From: Isochrysis galbana
Taxonomy: Eukaryota; Haptophyta; Isochrysidales; Isochrysidaceae
Direction of reading: 5' to 3'
DNA length: 64,000 nucleotides
Assembly: GCA_018136815.1 (NCBI GenBank)
Contig: CM030938.1
Location: forward strand, 3,983,448 to 4,047,447
The first letter of the stretch is position 1. The number at the start of each line of letters is the position of its first letter. Shown piece by piece: positions 31,861 to 42,964 of this stretch. The notes below the pieces were generated by a model that had not been told where the DNA came from, searched no databases, and worked only from the letters and a program-made list of their open reading frames with translations. A program made the translations under genes and the position numbers.

Positions 31861-32900
31861 TTCTTTCCTCCATATGCGCCCCTCGCTGCTCCGTCGCCGT
31901 TCACTAGCGCAAACGAAAGCCCGCTGGTCATGTATAAGCTAAGTTGTATTTCTGGGTGATGAGTTCTGCCTGTCCATAGGATTTCGTCCACCGACTTCGC
32001 TATTCTTCCTTGGAAACCAGCCCCTACGATGCAAGACGCAGGACGCCCTTCAAGGCCTCCGGCCAAACACATCAGAGATTTCTCCGAACGCTGTAGAGGG
32101 CGCGCCGATATTCGACGGGTTGGATGGTGGCGATGGTCAAATGGGATGGCCCGTCCGTGATCGATAACGGCATTCCTTCAACGGTTTGCACCTCAGAATG
32201 GGCCGCAGCCGTCGTACACCCCCCCTGGCCCGTCCGTCTTAGGGGGGGAACGCCGACGGGCGGCTCCATCTGGACGATGGCGATCCACTCCACGCCGCCC
32301 CGTTGGACGATCTCCGGCGCGTTCCCCCGTCTCTGGCGCTCGCAGAGCGGCTTCTAGAAGGAAAGGGAGCGGTGGGAGCTCCCTAAGCCTTCCAACTCGT
32401 CGGGCTTGCCGAAGAGTTGCGGGATCGAGATGCGCATCTGGCCCGCTGGAGCCGCAAAACGCGAGAAACTTCCATCTCGCCAAGTCGAGGACTGCCACAC
32501 TCTGCGGTCCCAGCCGCGCCAAGCGCGGGCGCCTCCCTGCCCCCCTCCCCTCCGCCCTCTCCCCAACCTCCGCGCGGGGGGGGTCTCCCACCGGCGCCGC
32601 ACCCCCGCCCCCCCGCGCGCCGCGAAACTTAAAGGCGGCCGCCTGTCCCAGCCGCCCAGAGAGCCCCTCCTTCTGAGATCCATTGGAGAATGGGGGGAGA
32701 GAGAGAGAGAGGGGGCGGGGGGGGCGGCGGAGAGGAGAGGCTCTAGATGTGAGTGGGAGTGTGTGTAGGGCGGGGGGAAGGGGGCGGGGGGGGCGGGGGG
32801 GCTGGCCCGCACAGCAAGGAAGCTGGGCGCCCCTCTGAGTTCTTCCCTCTCCTCAGCGCTTCTTTCCTTCTCCATCACATCGCGTCCGCCTGTGGCTTGT

Positions 32901-32960
<60 letters not shown>

Positions 32961-33105
32961 GGGGGGGGGGTTCCCGTGGGAGGATGGTGGGCCCGCCCGC
33001 CCGTGAGGGGATCGCGGACCCCACGAGAAGAAGAATACCGCAGCCTCGAGTCACATGGTGACGCGCCCCCCCCTCTCTGCCCTCGAGCTTCCTTCTCCGT
33101 CCCAC

Positions 33106-33153
<48 letters not shown>

Positions 33154-33352
33154 GGGAGCGAGCGAGCGCGGAAGCTGTGGGACCCAAGAGAGTGCCCACC
33201 GACGGCCTGCGGGAGAGAGGAAAGACAGCCCCGGAGAACGAAGAAACACCGCATGATGGCGGGCTGACTCTCGACACCCATCTCTGAGAAAAGGGACCGC
33301 GCCCCTCCCCTTCTCCCCTTCTCCCCCTCTTCCCCCCCTCCTCCCCCTCGTG
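31861..33352. other. GC-rich region with (GA)n tracts, no firm gene
   Basis: Minus-strand blocks RISIPQLFGKPDELEGLG (near 32400) and WIAIVQMEPPVGVPPLRR (near 32250) look protein-like, and the first recalls a retroelement Gag, but no full frame can be built. (GA)n tracts lie at 32904-32960 and 33108-33150. Pyrimidine-rich sequence follows up to the Myb start codon. Confidence 0.35.
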
Positions 33353-34726
33353 ATGCCCGCGGAATACGGCGTCCCCACGCTCTTTCACCACCCCCAGGAC
33401 ACTCCCCCAACTGAGGACGAGCCGAGCCCCCGCCCTCGAGCCGCTCCACCCGTCACATCGCTGCCCTCTGCAAACTCGGCCTTTGCTGTCGAGGTGCTCC
33501 AGGGCCTCAGGGCAGGCAAGGGGGGAGGCCACGCGTGGAGGCACGACGCGACGACCGAGACGCAGGAGACTGTCTTACAACAGGCCCCCATCGTCACAGC
33601 AGCACCAGTGCCCCTCCACCCGTACACCTACGCCACCCGGCAGCTCGCGCCGCCGATGTACGCCTACCCGTCGGCCGGATCGCCCGCTGTTGTCGCCTCA
33701 TCGCTCGTGGGGACGCAGATCCCAACGGAATCGCAGACGGGCGCAGCCACCATGTCACCGCAACATCTCGCCGCCGAGCTCGCCGCGCACAGCCTGCGCG
33801 CGCCGCCGGCGGCCAAGCGCCCACGCAAGAAGAAGGCCGCCGAGACTTTGGAGGAGGACGAGGAAAAGGTGACGTCGGTCACGCCCTGGCGCCCGTCGGA
33901 GGACTCGGCTATCCTGCGCGGCGTCTCCGAGTCGGGCTGCAAGTGGTCGCTCATTGCTCAAAGCCTGCCCGGCCGCTCGGACAATGCGGTGCGCAATCGG
34001 TGGCACCGGCTCGAGAAGGCTGAGCGGCAACGGCGCGAGTCGATCCAGCTGGGCCGCCCGGTTGAGGGCTACCGCTGCCGCAAGTGCGGTCACTTCAAGA
34101 AGGGCCACATGTGCCTCGGCCTCGAGAAGGGTGCCAAGCCGGGCGACTTTGCCTCTCTGGGTGAGATGTCCATCGGTGGCCTGAACGCCGCCGGTGAGAT
34201 GGTCGGCGCACCAGCCGCAAAGCCAGACAACGCAATGGCCTCGGCCAAGCGTGCACGCCCCTCACGGCCAGAGGAAATGCACGTCGCTCAGCCGGCACAT
34301 GGTCACTTGGACAGACAACCCGCCGTCTTCGCGGCACACCATCAGGGAGCCCCGCACCACGATTACTACGCGGCGCGGCCGCAGCACCACTACATATCCC
34401 CCATCCCTACGGGCATGCCACACGCCATGGCGTCCGGCATGCCTCACGTGCAGCCGACCATGATGGCTGCGGCCCCGGCCATCGCCGCCTCCTACCACGA
34501 GTACGATGAGTACAGTCATCCCGGGGCGCATCACCTCGTCTACGCGCCCATCCCTCCGAATGCTCAGACTGGCCACTTGGCGCCCCCGCCACACCAAGTG
34601 ATGCACTACCCGCTGCCATATCCTCCGGAGCAGCATCACTTGATCGGGCAAAAGGGGATGATGGAAAACTTCATTCCAAAAATAATCGCGCCCGGCCACT
34701 TCGTCAGGCCTCAGGCACATTGTTAG
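33353..34726 (+). CDS. Single-repeat Myb/SANT protein with Cys-rich knuckle
   Basis: 457 residues, one exon. A basic stretch (KRPRKKK, about 155-161) precedes a Myb/SANT repeat (about 178-222: TPWRPSEDSAILRGV, then KWSLIAQSLPGRSDNAVRNR) with the three spaced aromatic residues. The recognition helix resembles those of R2R3-type Mybs, which bind short AAC-type DNA sites. Just after it comes YRCRKCGHFKKGHMC, a compact Cys/His knuckle (Cys242, Cys245, Cys254 plus His) that could bind zinc. The rest is Pro/His/Met/Tyr-rich low complexity, typical of activation regions. The protein should be a nuclear transcription regulator. ATG 33353 follows a pyrimidine-rich leader; nothing upstream in frame supports an earlier start. 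Confidence 0.85.
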   Translation: MPAEYGVPTLFHHPQDTPPTEDEPSPRPRAAPPVTSLPSANSAFAVEVLQGLRAGKGGGHAWRHDATTETQETVLQQAPIVTAAPVPLHPYTYATRQLAPPMYAYPSAGSPAVVASSLVGTQIPTESQTGAATMSPQHLAAELAAHSLRAPPAAKRPRKKKAAETLEEDEEKVTSVTPWRPSEDSAILRGVSESGCKWSLIAQSLPGRSDNAVRNRWHRLEKAERQRRESIQLGRPVEGYRCRKCGHFKKGHMCLGLEKGAKPGDFASLGEMSIGGLNAAGEMVGAPAAKPDNAMASAKRARPSRPEEMHVAQPAHGHLDRQPAVFAAHHQGAPHHDYYAARPQHHYISPIPTGMPHAMASGMPHVQPTMMAAAPAIAASYHEYDEYSHPGAHHLVYAPIPPNAQTGHLAPPPHQVMHYPLPYPPEQHHLIGQKGMMENFIPKIIAPGHFVRPQAHC

Positions 34727-35564
34727 CGTATCGGACGACCTTGGATCACCTATGCTGCCGATTGCACGCGATGTTCTTTCACTGAACTCGCATGTCCTCA
34801 CCTCTTGTCGCCTCCACGGAAAAACATGCGTGAGTGGCGTGCCCCGTGCTGGTGTGCTCTACCTGTTACTAGGAGACTCTCAGCGCGCTCACCTGCGTGT
34901 GCCTTTGGCGCATGCAACGGCCGCTGCGGGTCTCTGGCATCCGTGCCTTCGACGCACGTGTTCTCTACCGCTTCCAGTGTTTACGACGCGCGCTTCCGGA
35001 AGCCGCGACGTCCTATCAACCATCTTTTATGTCTGCCGCACAGCTGAACCACCTCGCTGCGATGCTGGGGTTTTGCTGCATCGTGTGCGGTTGTTCATTT
35101 GACCACTCTTGACGCGCATGGCCGCCGATGGGCCGTGCCTCTTGCCACCAACATCGGATTCCAGTCCTGATGGAATATATTTATGCATGCGCGCGCGGCG
35201 CGCTCTTTGCTTTGTTGGCGTCTGATGACCAAGATGCAAGTGACTTAGTTCTGAGGATTGCCGTGGGATCAGCCCCACCCTTTGTTTGTCTGTGCGCCTC
35301 TTCTCGCTTCGACCTGAACATGCTGATATACCGTGAGTTTGTGCCCGATCGTAGTGTTCGCACGGGACCGATGCAGCTGCCTTGCTTTTGCGGTCCTTGC
35401 ATGCAAGTGACTGACTGCATGCGCATCGAATACTGTGACGCTTGCTTCTGTGTGTATGTGCCTCTGATTGTGCGGCGATGATGTGATGTGCTAGTTCCAG
35501 GGCCGCTGTGAGGTGACAGCGAGAGGCGTGAGCTAACAGCTACTGTCTATATGTCGGTGAACCC
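34727..35564. other. Non-coding 3' flank
   Basis: Open frames here (for example 35128-35481) show no domain and do not look coding. It is probably the Myb gene's 3' untranslated region and intergenic sequence. Confidence 0.4.
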
Positions 35565-35645
35565 AACTAACTTTATAGTTGGTCGCCATGGAGCGCGTCG
35601 CCGCTCCCCACCTCTCCTTCGGGTCCCCCGCCGCGGGCGCCCCCC
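35565..35645 (+). repeat. Short repeat shared with 45272-45345
   Basis: CTAACTTTATAGTTGGTCGCC followed by ATGGAGCGCG.CGCCGCTCCC and CACCTCTCCTTCGGG is nearly identical in both places. Both begin a short frame MER.AAPHLSFG. It may be a promoter/leader piece of a retroelement, carried here upstream of the LINE. Confidence 0.7.
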
Positions 35646-36109
35646 CAGCACCCATGGAGCTGTCGCTGGCGAAGCGACCGCGTCCGCCCGCAGAGGCCGA
35701 GCAGGTGAGCGCGATCCCGGTCGCGCCGCACGGCCCGTGGCCCCGGCCACACAAGTCACAGCAGCCATGCTGGCCCACCTCATGGTGGGCCACAAGCTGT
35801 AGAGGACAAAGGACCAGCACCACCCAGGACGAACCACCGAACCACCAGGCATGCCTTATGGCAGAGGCCTCTCCCACCCTGGGGACGGCCGCGCTGCCTC
35901 GGCAGCGCGGCCCGAGACCGGGTGGCCCTTATGGGCACAAACTCAATATCTGCATCATTACGCACAACCACACAGACCCACCAACACTGCAACATAAGGC
36001 CACACAGAAGGAGAAATGCTGGGTTGTGTCATGGGACACACACCACACTCCTCTGCCAACTGCCCGCTTGGACCCGCCCTCAGTCTCACCACTCCCGACC
36101 GCCCCTGCC

Positions 36110-37500
36110 ATGCAGGAGCCACCCTCGGATGAAGAACAAGGTTACACGGAGTCAGACGCAACATACGAGCTGTCCTTCCACCAGGAGGGAGACTATACCT
36201 TCATGGACGCCACGGTCTATGCCGCGATTGTAGAGCTCCTCTTGGAGCTCGAGGGAGTCGACCCGGAGCCGGACTTCTGGGCCCGGTCTATCCGCGGACC
36301 ATGGCATATCGCCGTGAACGAGGACTGCGCTCAACAATTCAAAGAACGCTATGGCGACATCACCACCCTCCGCATCGCTCAAACCGACCTTTCGGTCCGC
36401 GTGAAAGTTGAATCCGTAGACGAGAGAATCAACAAGAAAGGCTCTTCCTCTCGCAAGGCTCTCTACAACGCCCTCCAAGACGTCGCGGCGCACCTGGTCG
36501 TCGAGGCAGACGGCCTGGCGCAAGCGGCCCAAATCAATCTGAGCGCACTTATCTTTGCGATCGAAAAGGTTGGGCTGACCTTCCTGAAAGGAAACCGGGA
36601 GCGAATGAAGCTCGAAGGCGGAGCAGGCACCTTTGTGTCCAAGGCAGCCTACGCGACCCGTTGGCATCTCTATGTTTCGGCGGGCCAAGGCTCCTTTCTA
36701 GACGGAAACTTTCCTCGCAAGCTACTACTACAGATCGACGGCAAGACCGTCCCGGTAAACTACGCCATTCGGGCGTGCAAGGAAATTAAGATGCCAGAAT
36801 CCATTCAATCTCCCCACAAGCTCATGGTCCACGGCAGCCTACGCGGTTGCAAAGGGTGGCGGCCAGAAGTGGTTAAGGGCCTCTTGAGCTCGATTCGCGT
36901 ATGCGAGTGTGAACAAGAAGCGGCAAAGCGCCGCGAGCGCAACGAGGCACAAAGGCTCAACCCTCGCCCGAAAACGGCGCACGAGGCCCTTGGCAAGGGC
37001 CCCCCTAAGCAATGTGCGCGCTTCACTCAAGGCCTGTGCCTCAGGAACAAACGAGGAGTGCGATGCAATCTCTCGCACGACGTGCCTGGCGCGTGGATCG
37101 ACAATAAGTGCACGATCCGCTGCCACCTACATCCACACAAGAAGATCCCGGGCGTCTGTTTGAACGGACCGGCATGCCTTTTCCTCCACCCAGAGTGCGC
37201 GTGCGCCAACGCGATTGCGGCCACTAGACTTGCCGTCGCGAGAAAAACGCCCCGGCGCCCTAGACTCACATATGACTCCACCCTTGGTTACCCAGGTGAA
37301 GGACCTGTCCGCATCGCGACATACAACATTAACGGCACCAAGAACGGCAAGCTAGCCGCCGTGCTATCGCAAGCGCGAAAGGCAAAAGTAGACATACTAC
37401 TACTGCAAGAACTTCATGCATACGAGGACGGCTCGCACCTCCGGGCACATAGGACAGCCGCCATGTTGGGCTGGTATCACAGAGTGCCGTCATCTGCCAA
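36110..37500 (+). mobile_element. 3'-truncated LINE: ORF1-like region and start of AP endonuclease
   Basis: One long frame (open from 35579) encodes, in order, an acidic N-terminus, a central domain of unknown fold, a CCCH-type zinc finger (CARFTQGLCLRNKRG...CNLSH), further Cys/His pairs, and then VRIATYNINGTKNGKLAAV and VDILLLQELHAYEDG. The last two are the Asn and Glu motifs that open the endonuclease/exonuclease/phosphatase domain of non-LTR retrotransposons. Similarity stops near 37500 within that domain, so the rest of the endonuclease and all of the reverse transcriptase are missing. The frame then runs 46 codons into unrelated sequence. Losing the 3' end is unusual, since LINEs normally lose the 5' end, and suggests a later insertion or deletion. 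The first Met of the conserved part is taken; the true start may be upstream. Confidence 0.75.
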
Positions 37501-38334
37501 CACAACCCATTGGTCCTTACCGATAGAATCGTCTTTACCGATAACTTTGTCTGCCAGATTCCTTTTCATCAAGTCATCAGCCTCTTTCATCATGTGCACC
37601 ACCTTCTGGACTCTTCTCTACATTATCATCTGCAGTTGATGCACATCGAGTTCTTAGGGTTCCCGAGTCATTTGCACATCGACTTCTAGACCTCGCCTTC
37701 ATCTTGGGGATCTCAGCTCACTCTAGATCGACTTAGTGCACCTAAGGAATCTCACCTTCATCAACACTCACGACGCTTCATCGGCTCATACTAAGGCAAT
37801 ACTCGCCGATTCCCTAAATCCTTGATTCCTTCTTTGTTCCCTCGCACGCCTTCCTGTTTGTCTCAGAGTATCATCCAAAGAACCGTGGTGGGGTATATGT
37901 AAGGGTTTGTGCGAATGTGTTTATTGTAGAATCACCGTGCCCCAGGGGTATCTTGGTGAGTTTCCCAGTGCCCCCAGGTGTCCCAGGTTCTGACCCTCAC
38001 CCCTGTAGCACTGTCTCTCTCACTGTCTGTCATGACCTTACTGCTTTTTGTTGCCGCCCTGGCTGCTCCCTGGCAGCCAGTGCGATATGGAGCTCCCACC
38101 CAGGTGTGTGCCACTGCCATGCCTCTGTCCATGCCTGCCTGCCTGTCCCTGCCAGACTCGCACTCGCTCGTCGCACTCGACGAGCGTCGAACTGCAGCAT
38201 GCGCGCCTGCTTCAACCTCATCGTCCACCTACGCCCAGGCTGCTGCTGCCACTACCCCTACACCTACGGCAACAAATCCACCTGAAACACCACAGGCGCC
38301 ACACCAGCCACCTCCTACAAGTGGCACTCCTCTC
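37501..38334. other. Junk between retroelements
   Basis: Sequence after the LINE break is AT-richer with no gene (37640-37920), followed by a pyrimidine-rich part. It may include the 5' part of the copia-like element, but no terminal repeats were identified. Confidence 0.3.
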
Positions 38335-39009
38335 ATGGCCTATACCCAGGCCCATGCCGCGGCGTCTGCCATTGCATCGGATCAACATGATGCAAATGGT
38401 GCCATCCAAGCCTACACTGCTAGCATGCGAACCTTTGGCTATGCCCTTTGTGCCAAAGGTCCCTTGCCCCTTCTTGTGACCGAGGCTGAGGCTAAGACGC
38501 CGATTGAAGAAGAAGCCCTTGTTGACTCCATGGCTACGTTTTGGGTGGTTAGCCGTCTTGACTGCCTGTGGCGTATCACGGATGCCCACCCTCGCCTAGG
38601 TGTTGACACTGCTGCTGGTCCCGTTGTCGCCCAGGCGGTTGGGATTGCTTTGGTGTACCTTCTTGTCGGCGACACTTGGGAATGCTACGAAATTCCAAAT
38701 GTTCTTGTCTTGGCTGAGTGCAGTACTATACTGTATTCTACACGGGTTATGCGAGACCTTTTTGGTTTCCGCCATGACCTCGATGCCGGCTACATCCATG
38801 TTCCTGGCGCTCATCCCATACGTGTCCGCGATGACTCGGCCGCGTTTCGCATCCCAGTGCGATTCGTGGCACCCTCTGACACTCGTCCTCACTCCGTCCG
38901 CTGCCCACGTCGCCCCTCCGCTGCCTCTGCTTCGGCAGCTGCCGTTGTGGCGCATGGAGATCTTGCCTCACACGCTCTTGTCGAGTCGAGCGGAGCCGGA
39001 GGGCTCTGA
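38335..39009 (+). pseudogene. Ty1/copia-like Gag-protease fragment
   Basis: The frame encodes EALVDSMATFWVVSRLD, GVDTAAGPVVAQAVGIA and YEIPNVLVLAECSTILYS, then LFGFRHDLDAGYIHVPG. This is the order of the copia-type aspartic protease (DSGA...H.T, then the strand pairs and the D-L/V-L-Y-V block). The catalytic triplet reads DSM where DSG is expected, so the protease is probably dead. Upstream residues are Gag-like low complexity. No integrase or reverse transcriptase follows: the frame ends at 39009 and different sequence takes over. Identification rests on motif order only. Confidence 0.5.
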
Positions 39010-39079
39010 GCCACTCCGTCGCGAGCGGCACCGGCGGCTAGCGCGGCGCTTTGTCCCTCCTCCCCACCGGGAGTCGGGT

Positions 39080-40310
39080 GAATGAAATTCTGGACTGGGT
39101 CGGGCAACCCCATTCGGGTGTATGGACAGGGAACGAACGGCGAACGAAGGACTGTGGGGCAGCGAGGCGCTCCTAGCGGCCCTAGTGTGATGGGTTGTAA
39201 GAGATTGTTAGACCTACAAAGAACTCTTCCCTCAGGGAGGGAGCCTAAGCTGCTTGAGTGCAGCGACGCAGCGAACAACGACGGACAACGAAGCTGAGAA
39301 CAACAGGATACACCGACTCACGAACACACCGGAATCATTCACCCAAACCAAGCAAATTATCAAGCAACCGCGACCCCAAATCACCGATAACTCAAACACG
39401 TCGCGAGAGACGGAGAGAGAGAGCGAGAGAGAGAGAGACTCCGCAGCGACGGCCGGAGCGTGTCTCCGTTGTAACTTCCCACGTAGCGGAGAGTCCGAAG
39501 GGGAGCGTCATGTCGCGCACCACGGCGATCACTTTGGATACAGATCGCAACGAGATGTCTTCACGACCGAATAAATCTTGCCGTTGAGCGTGAACCTTCT
39601 AGACGCTTCTAACGAACAACCCTGAGTAGCAACCAAGGGGAAGAAACACCAAAGGGGCCAAGGCTTGCATGTAACTTGCATCAAGGGGAAAGATTCCCTC
39701 ACCTAGGAAGCGAACCTACACCGATCTCCAAGGGGAGATGGCAAATTAAACCTCAAATCTCGAGCGGCTAGAGCAACCGACTCGCTCGCCAAAACCTTGA
39801 CCGAGAAGAAAGAAGCAAGGACCTACAAGCCAAGGGTAGCGGACCTAAGGAATGTGAGAGGAAGTTTCCGAACGCCAACGCGAACGCCAAACGCGGGAAG
39901 GCAACGAAACCCTAACCAGGCCAAGCAGAACCTATGAAGAACAGGCCTGGACGACAACGACAACGAAAGTGAAAGTGAGCAAGTCCCAAGCAAGAACCGG
40001 AACTCAACAAGAAACAACAAGCCTTGCAAGAAGCTAAACAAGCCTTCACAAGGTAACTCGAGAGCCTGAGACAAGCGCGCAGCGAGCAACAGGCGACCTG
40101 GCTCCTTTAGGTAAAGATTACCCGAAAGGAGGAAACCTGGAATCTAGACCTGACAAACAGGCTAGAAGGAACGAAACGAGAACTCGAATTCTAGATCGCT
40201 AGGGACGAACCCTACCAACCTAGATGTACCTGAGCTTCGCCGTGTGGCCGCACGACGAAGGACCTGGAAACAAGAGCCTGGAAATCGCATCATCTAGGAT
40301 GAATGCGACA
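39080..40310 (-). repeat. 3' LTR region of the gypsy element
   Basis: On the minus strand, downstream of the integrase stop, AGTCGGGGGG is followed at 40310 by TGTCGCATTC, a polypurine tract and an LTR-type TG start. The LTR then extends downward through A-rich plus-strand sequence; its far end is not certain (39080-39300). Short (GA)n at 39410-39440. The same start occurs at 337. Confidence 0.5.
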
Positions 40311-40687
40311 CCCCCCGACTAAGATCGAGACGTCTCCCGATGTCGAGCGGTGAACTTGGAAACAGAGACCTGGAACCTGGAACTTGGGCTGACCAGAGGT
40401 CAGAATCGGAACAAGAAGCAACGGAACATAGCGAGCGAAACGTGGAGACAAGAACACCCTTTGGATCCAAAGCGAGCACGAAATCGGCGGCTTAGCGCGG
40501 CGGCCTCTTTCGTACGCACTGCCCCACCCACTTCTCCCTTTTACAGGAGCTTTGCTCGGGTGTTGCGCCGGGTGTAGAGCGCAGGCAGCACGCGTTCATC
40601 ACCTCCATGATTCGCTCTTGAACTCGGAGCCCTAGCCGAGGCGTGGGGCTAGCCTAGAGGGACGGGTCCCTTACCCAAGACATGGGA

Positions 40688-42305
40688 TCAACGAGAATGG
40701 AGCCTGGATCGAGTGCGCGAAGACGGCGCATCGAGAACGAGAGGAAGAGGAGTATCCCTGGCCGACGAAGAAGTTGCTTCCGGGGACTCAACATCTTCTG
40801 GACAAGTCTCTTCGACGGAGCGATCATAATCATCAAGCAAATCAGAACAACGACGGAGCAACTCGGAACGAGGCTCCCAGGTGGCTTCTCGAATAGAATA
40901 GCCACGCCACTTCACGAGGTACTCGATAGAATCGCCATGGCTACGACGATCGAGCAACTTTTCAACGATGTACTCGTCGTCAGCCAGCGGCTCTTTATCA
41001 ACGAAAGTATGATACGGCCGGAGGTTCGAGATATGCACCTCCTCCTTGACTAACCGGTTCTCCAGATCACGGAGTCGGTACCTAGTGTCGGACAGAGCCT
41101 CTACGACGCGGTAGGGACCCGAGTAGATGAATTGCAACTTGTTGGCATGGCCTGGTAATCGCATGCAGACGCGATCCCCAGGTTCGAAACGCGCTGGTCT
41201 TTGAGACTTGATCGTAGCGTCACGGACCGACTCAGCCTGAGCGGCTAGGGTAGCCTCGAGAGCGCTGGACCAAGAGAGGCGGAGGCTCGCATTGAGCCTG
41301 GATGCGTACGAGCGAACGTCGGCGGACGCCGCCTCGAGAGCAGTTGGCGAAACGGTCTTCGGATCAGAGAGTTGAGCGGGCAGACGCAGCTCACGCCCAA
41401 AGATCAAAGACGCTGGAGACCGGGAGGTAACACGACCGGAAGAAGCCCTCAACGAGAGGAGTAGGAACGGCAAATGGTCGACCCAATGACCGCCACCCTC
41501 GTTCGAGGCGCGCATCAAACGAATGAGCGTTTGCTGAGCGCGTTCGACGAAGCCTACACCCTCATGTCGGTACGGCTCTGTACTCGACAAATCAGTCCCG
41601 GTGAGCTCCAGAATACGCGAAACAAGAACCGAACATAGATTCGAACCGGCGTCGGTTCGAAGCTGCCTAGGGACTCCATAACGCGTCACAATCAAGCGGA
41701 TGAACATGTCCAAGGCCATCTCCGACGAGGGATCCCCATTCGACGGCTCAGCCTCAATCCATCGAGTGAGCGAGTCGATGAAGACGACCAGCTTGTCGTA
41801 ACCCGAGACTCCAGGCACGAAGTTGTGAGTGGGAGCCAGTGAGAGCACGTCGCAGTAGACCACATCAAAGGGGTAGGTGCCCACGGAGAGACCGGAGGGC
41901 GACGCTAGAGCCCTAGGTAGCGGCTTGGCGAGGGTGCACTCGTGGCATTCCCGGACGTAGGATGCAACGTCGGAAGACATGCCAGGCCAGTATACCCGAG
42001 TACGAAGAAGACCGGACATACGAGAAACTCCAAGGTGACCGGAGCGATCGTGGTAGGCAAAAAGGTAGCGAGACCGCAACGAGGGCGGAACATAGAGCAC
42101 TAGCGAGTCCGGGTCGGTGGAGTCAAGGACGGTGCGATAGTAGACGAGCCCATCGTGAACGACGAAACGGCGAAGCATCTTGGATTGCTGAGCGGGAGCG
42201 GGAGCGACAGAACTGGAACACGAATCATCTTCGGCAATGGGGCCTGAGGCGGCGGCCGGCGGAGGCGACCCTTGGCCTGATGGCTCGTGGTTGGCCGTCT
42301 CTCCT
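40688..42305 (-). mobile_element. Ty3/gypsy chromovirus integrase with chromodomain, cut by assembly gap
   Basis: A pol C-terminus of about 540 residues runs out of the N gap. The zinc-binding H-H-C-C (HDRSGHLG, then CHECTLAK) is followed by the catalytic core with D (VVYCDVLSL), D (LRTDAGSNL) and E (GVGFVERAQQ). After the C-terminal SH3-like part (RFEPGDRVCMRLPGH, YSGPYRVVEAL) comes a chromodomain: EYIVEKLLDRRS, then YLVKWRGYSIREATWEP. This is the chromovirus layout, where the chromodomain steers integration to marked chromatin. The frame is intact from the gap to the stop and looks young. Reverse transcriptase, protease and the 5' LTR are lost in or beyond the gap. Confidence 0.92.
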
Positions 42306-42405
42306 NNNNNNNNNNNNNNNNNNNNNNNNNNNNNNNNNNNNNNNNNNNNNNNNNNNNNNNNNNNNNNNNNNNNNNNNNNNNNNNNNNNNNNNNNNNNNNN
42401 NNNNN
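42306..42405. other. Assembly gap (100 N)
   Basis: Exactly 100 N, the conventional size for a gap of unknown length. It interrupts the gypsy element on the left and the telobox Myb gene on the right. Confidence 1.
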
Positions 42406-42514
42406 GACGCATGCTGTCCTGCCTAAATCACAGATTGTCCGACGCACACTCCTTGTCGGTTGCTTCGCGTCGTTGGCACTAACTTTTGCGCCACGTCTCA
42501 CATTGGATTCTTAG

Positions 42515-42932
42515 GTGCGCCGGCGCATGCCTTGGACCGATGAGGAAGTCGAGACCCTCCTAACGGGCCTGAACAAATTTGGGCCCGGAAAGTGGAGGGA
42601 GATCAAAGAATGGGGCAAAGGCCTCATGAGAGACGAACTCGGTGCTCCGGAGGTGCGGATCCGATGGCCATCACCCTGCCTAGCTATCGACATGGCAAGC
42701 CACGGCTTGGCACACCGTGCACCTGGGTGCTGAACTGTTTGCCCTCGTGCGATATCCGCCCTCTCAGCGCCTTTCTCACCACCCAGCGGTCTTCGTCTCG
42801 CAGCACTTGCTTCATTCTACGCGCACCAATGTCGACCTCAAGGACAAGGCCCGCATTCTGTGTAAGCATGGGCTTGTGGACCGCGTCTACGGCAAGTTCG
42901 ATGATGATGGCTCCAGGACACGCTCCTCATGA
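42515..42932 (+). CDS. Telobox Myb (telomere-repeat-binding-like) C-terminus, partial
   Basis: Two exons, 42515-42652 and 42804-42932, join in phase 0 across a 151-nt intron. The first opens right after an acceptor (TTCTTAG) and encodes PWTDEEVETLLTGLNKFGPG, then KWREIKEWG, the first two helices of a Myb repeat. The second encodes RTNVDLKDKARIL, the telobox recognition helix (VDLKDKWRN in TRF- and TRFL-type telomere-binding proteins; Trp is Ala here). Such proteins bind double-stranded TTAGGG or TTTAGGG repeats or telo-box promoters through a C-terminal Myb, which fits the stop soon after. Upstream exons are probably in or beyond the assembly gap, about 110 bp away. The Ala in place of the helix-3 Trp may weaken the fold. 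Confidence 0.75.
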
Positions 42933-42964
42933 GTCACAAGGGACACGCTCCTCATGAGTCACAA
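42910..42964 (+). repeat. 27-bp tandem duplication at the stop codon
   Basis: GGACACGCTCCTCATGAGTC and following ACAAG occur twice in tandem. The first copy contains the stop of the telobox Myb frame. Confidence 0.85.

Noticed and set aside
32190-32600. Gag-like gene on the minus strand
   Set aside because: Only two short protein-like blocks; they cannot be joined into one frame and no other retroelement domain is near.
35128-35481. 117-codon plus-strand frame with many Cys
   Set aside because: No domain, no conserved pattern, and it lies in probable 3' untranslated sequence.
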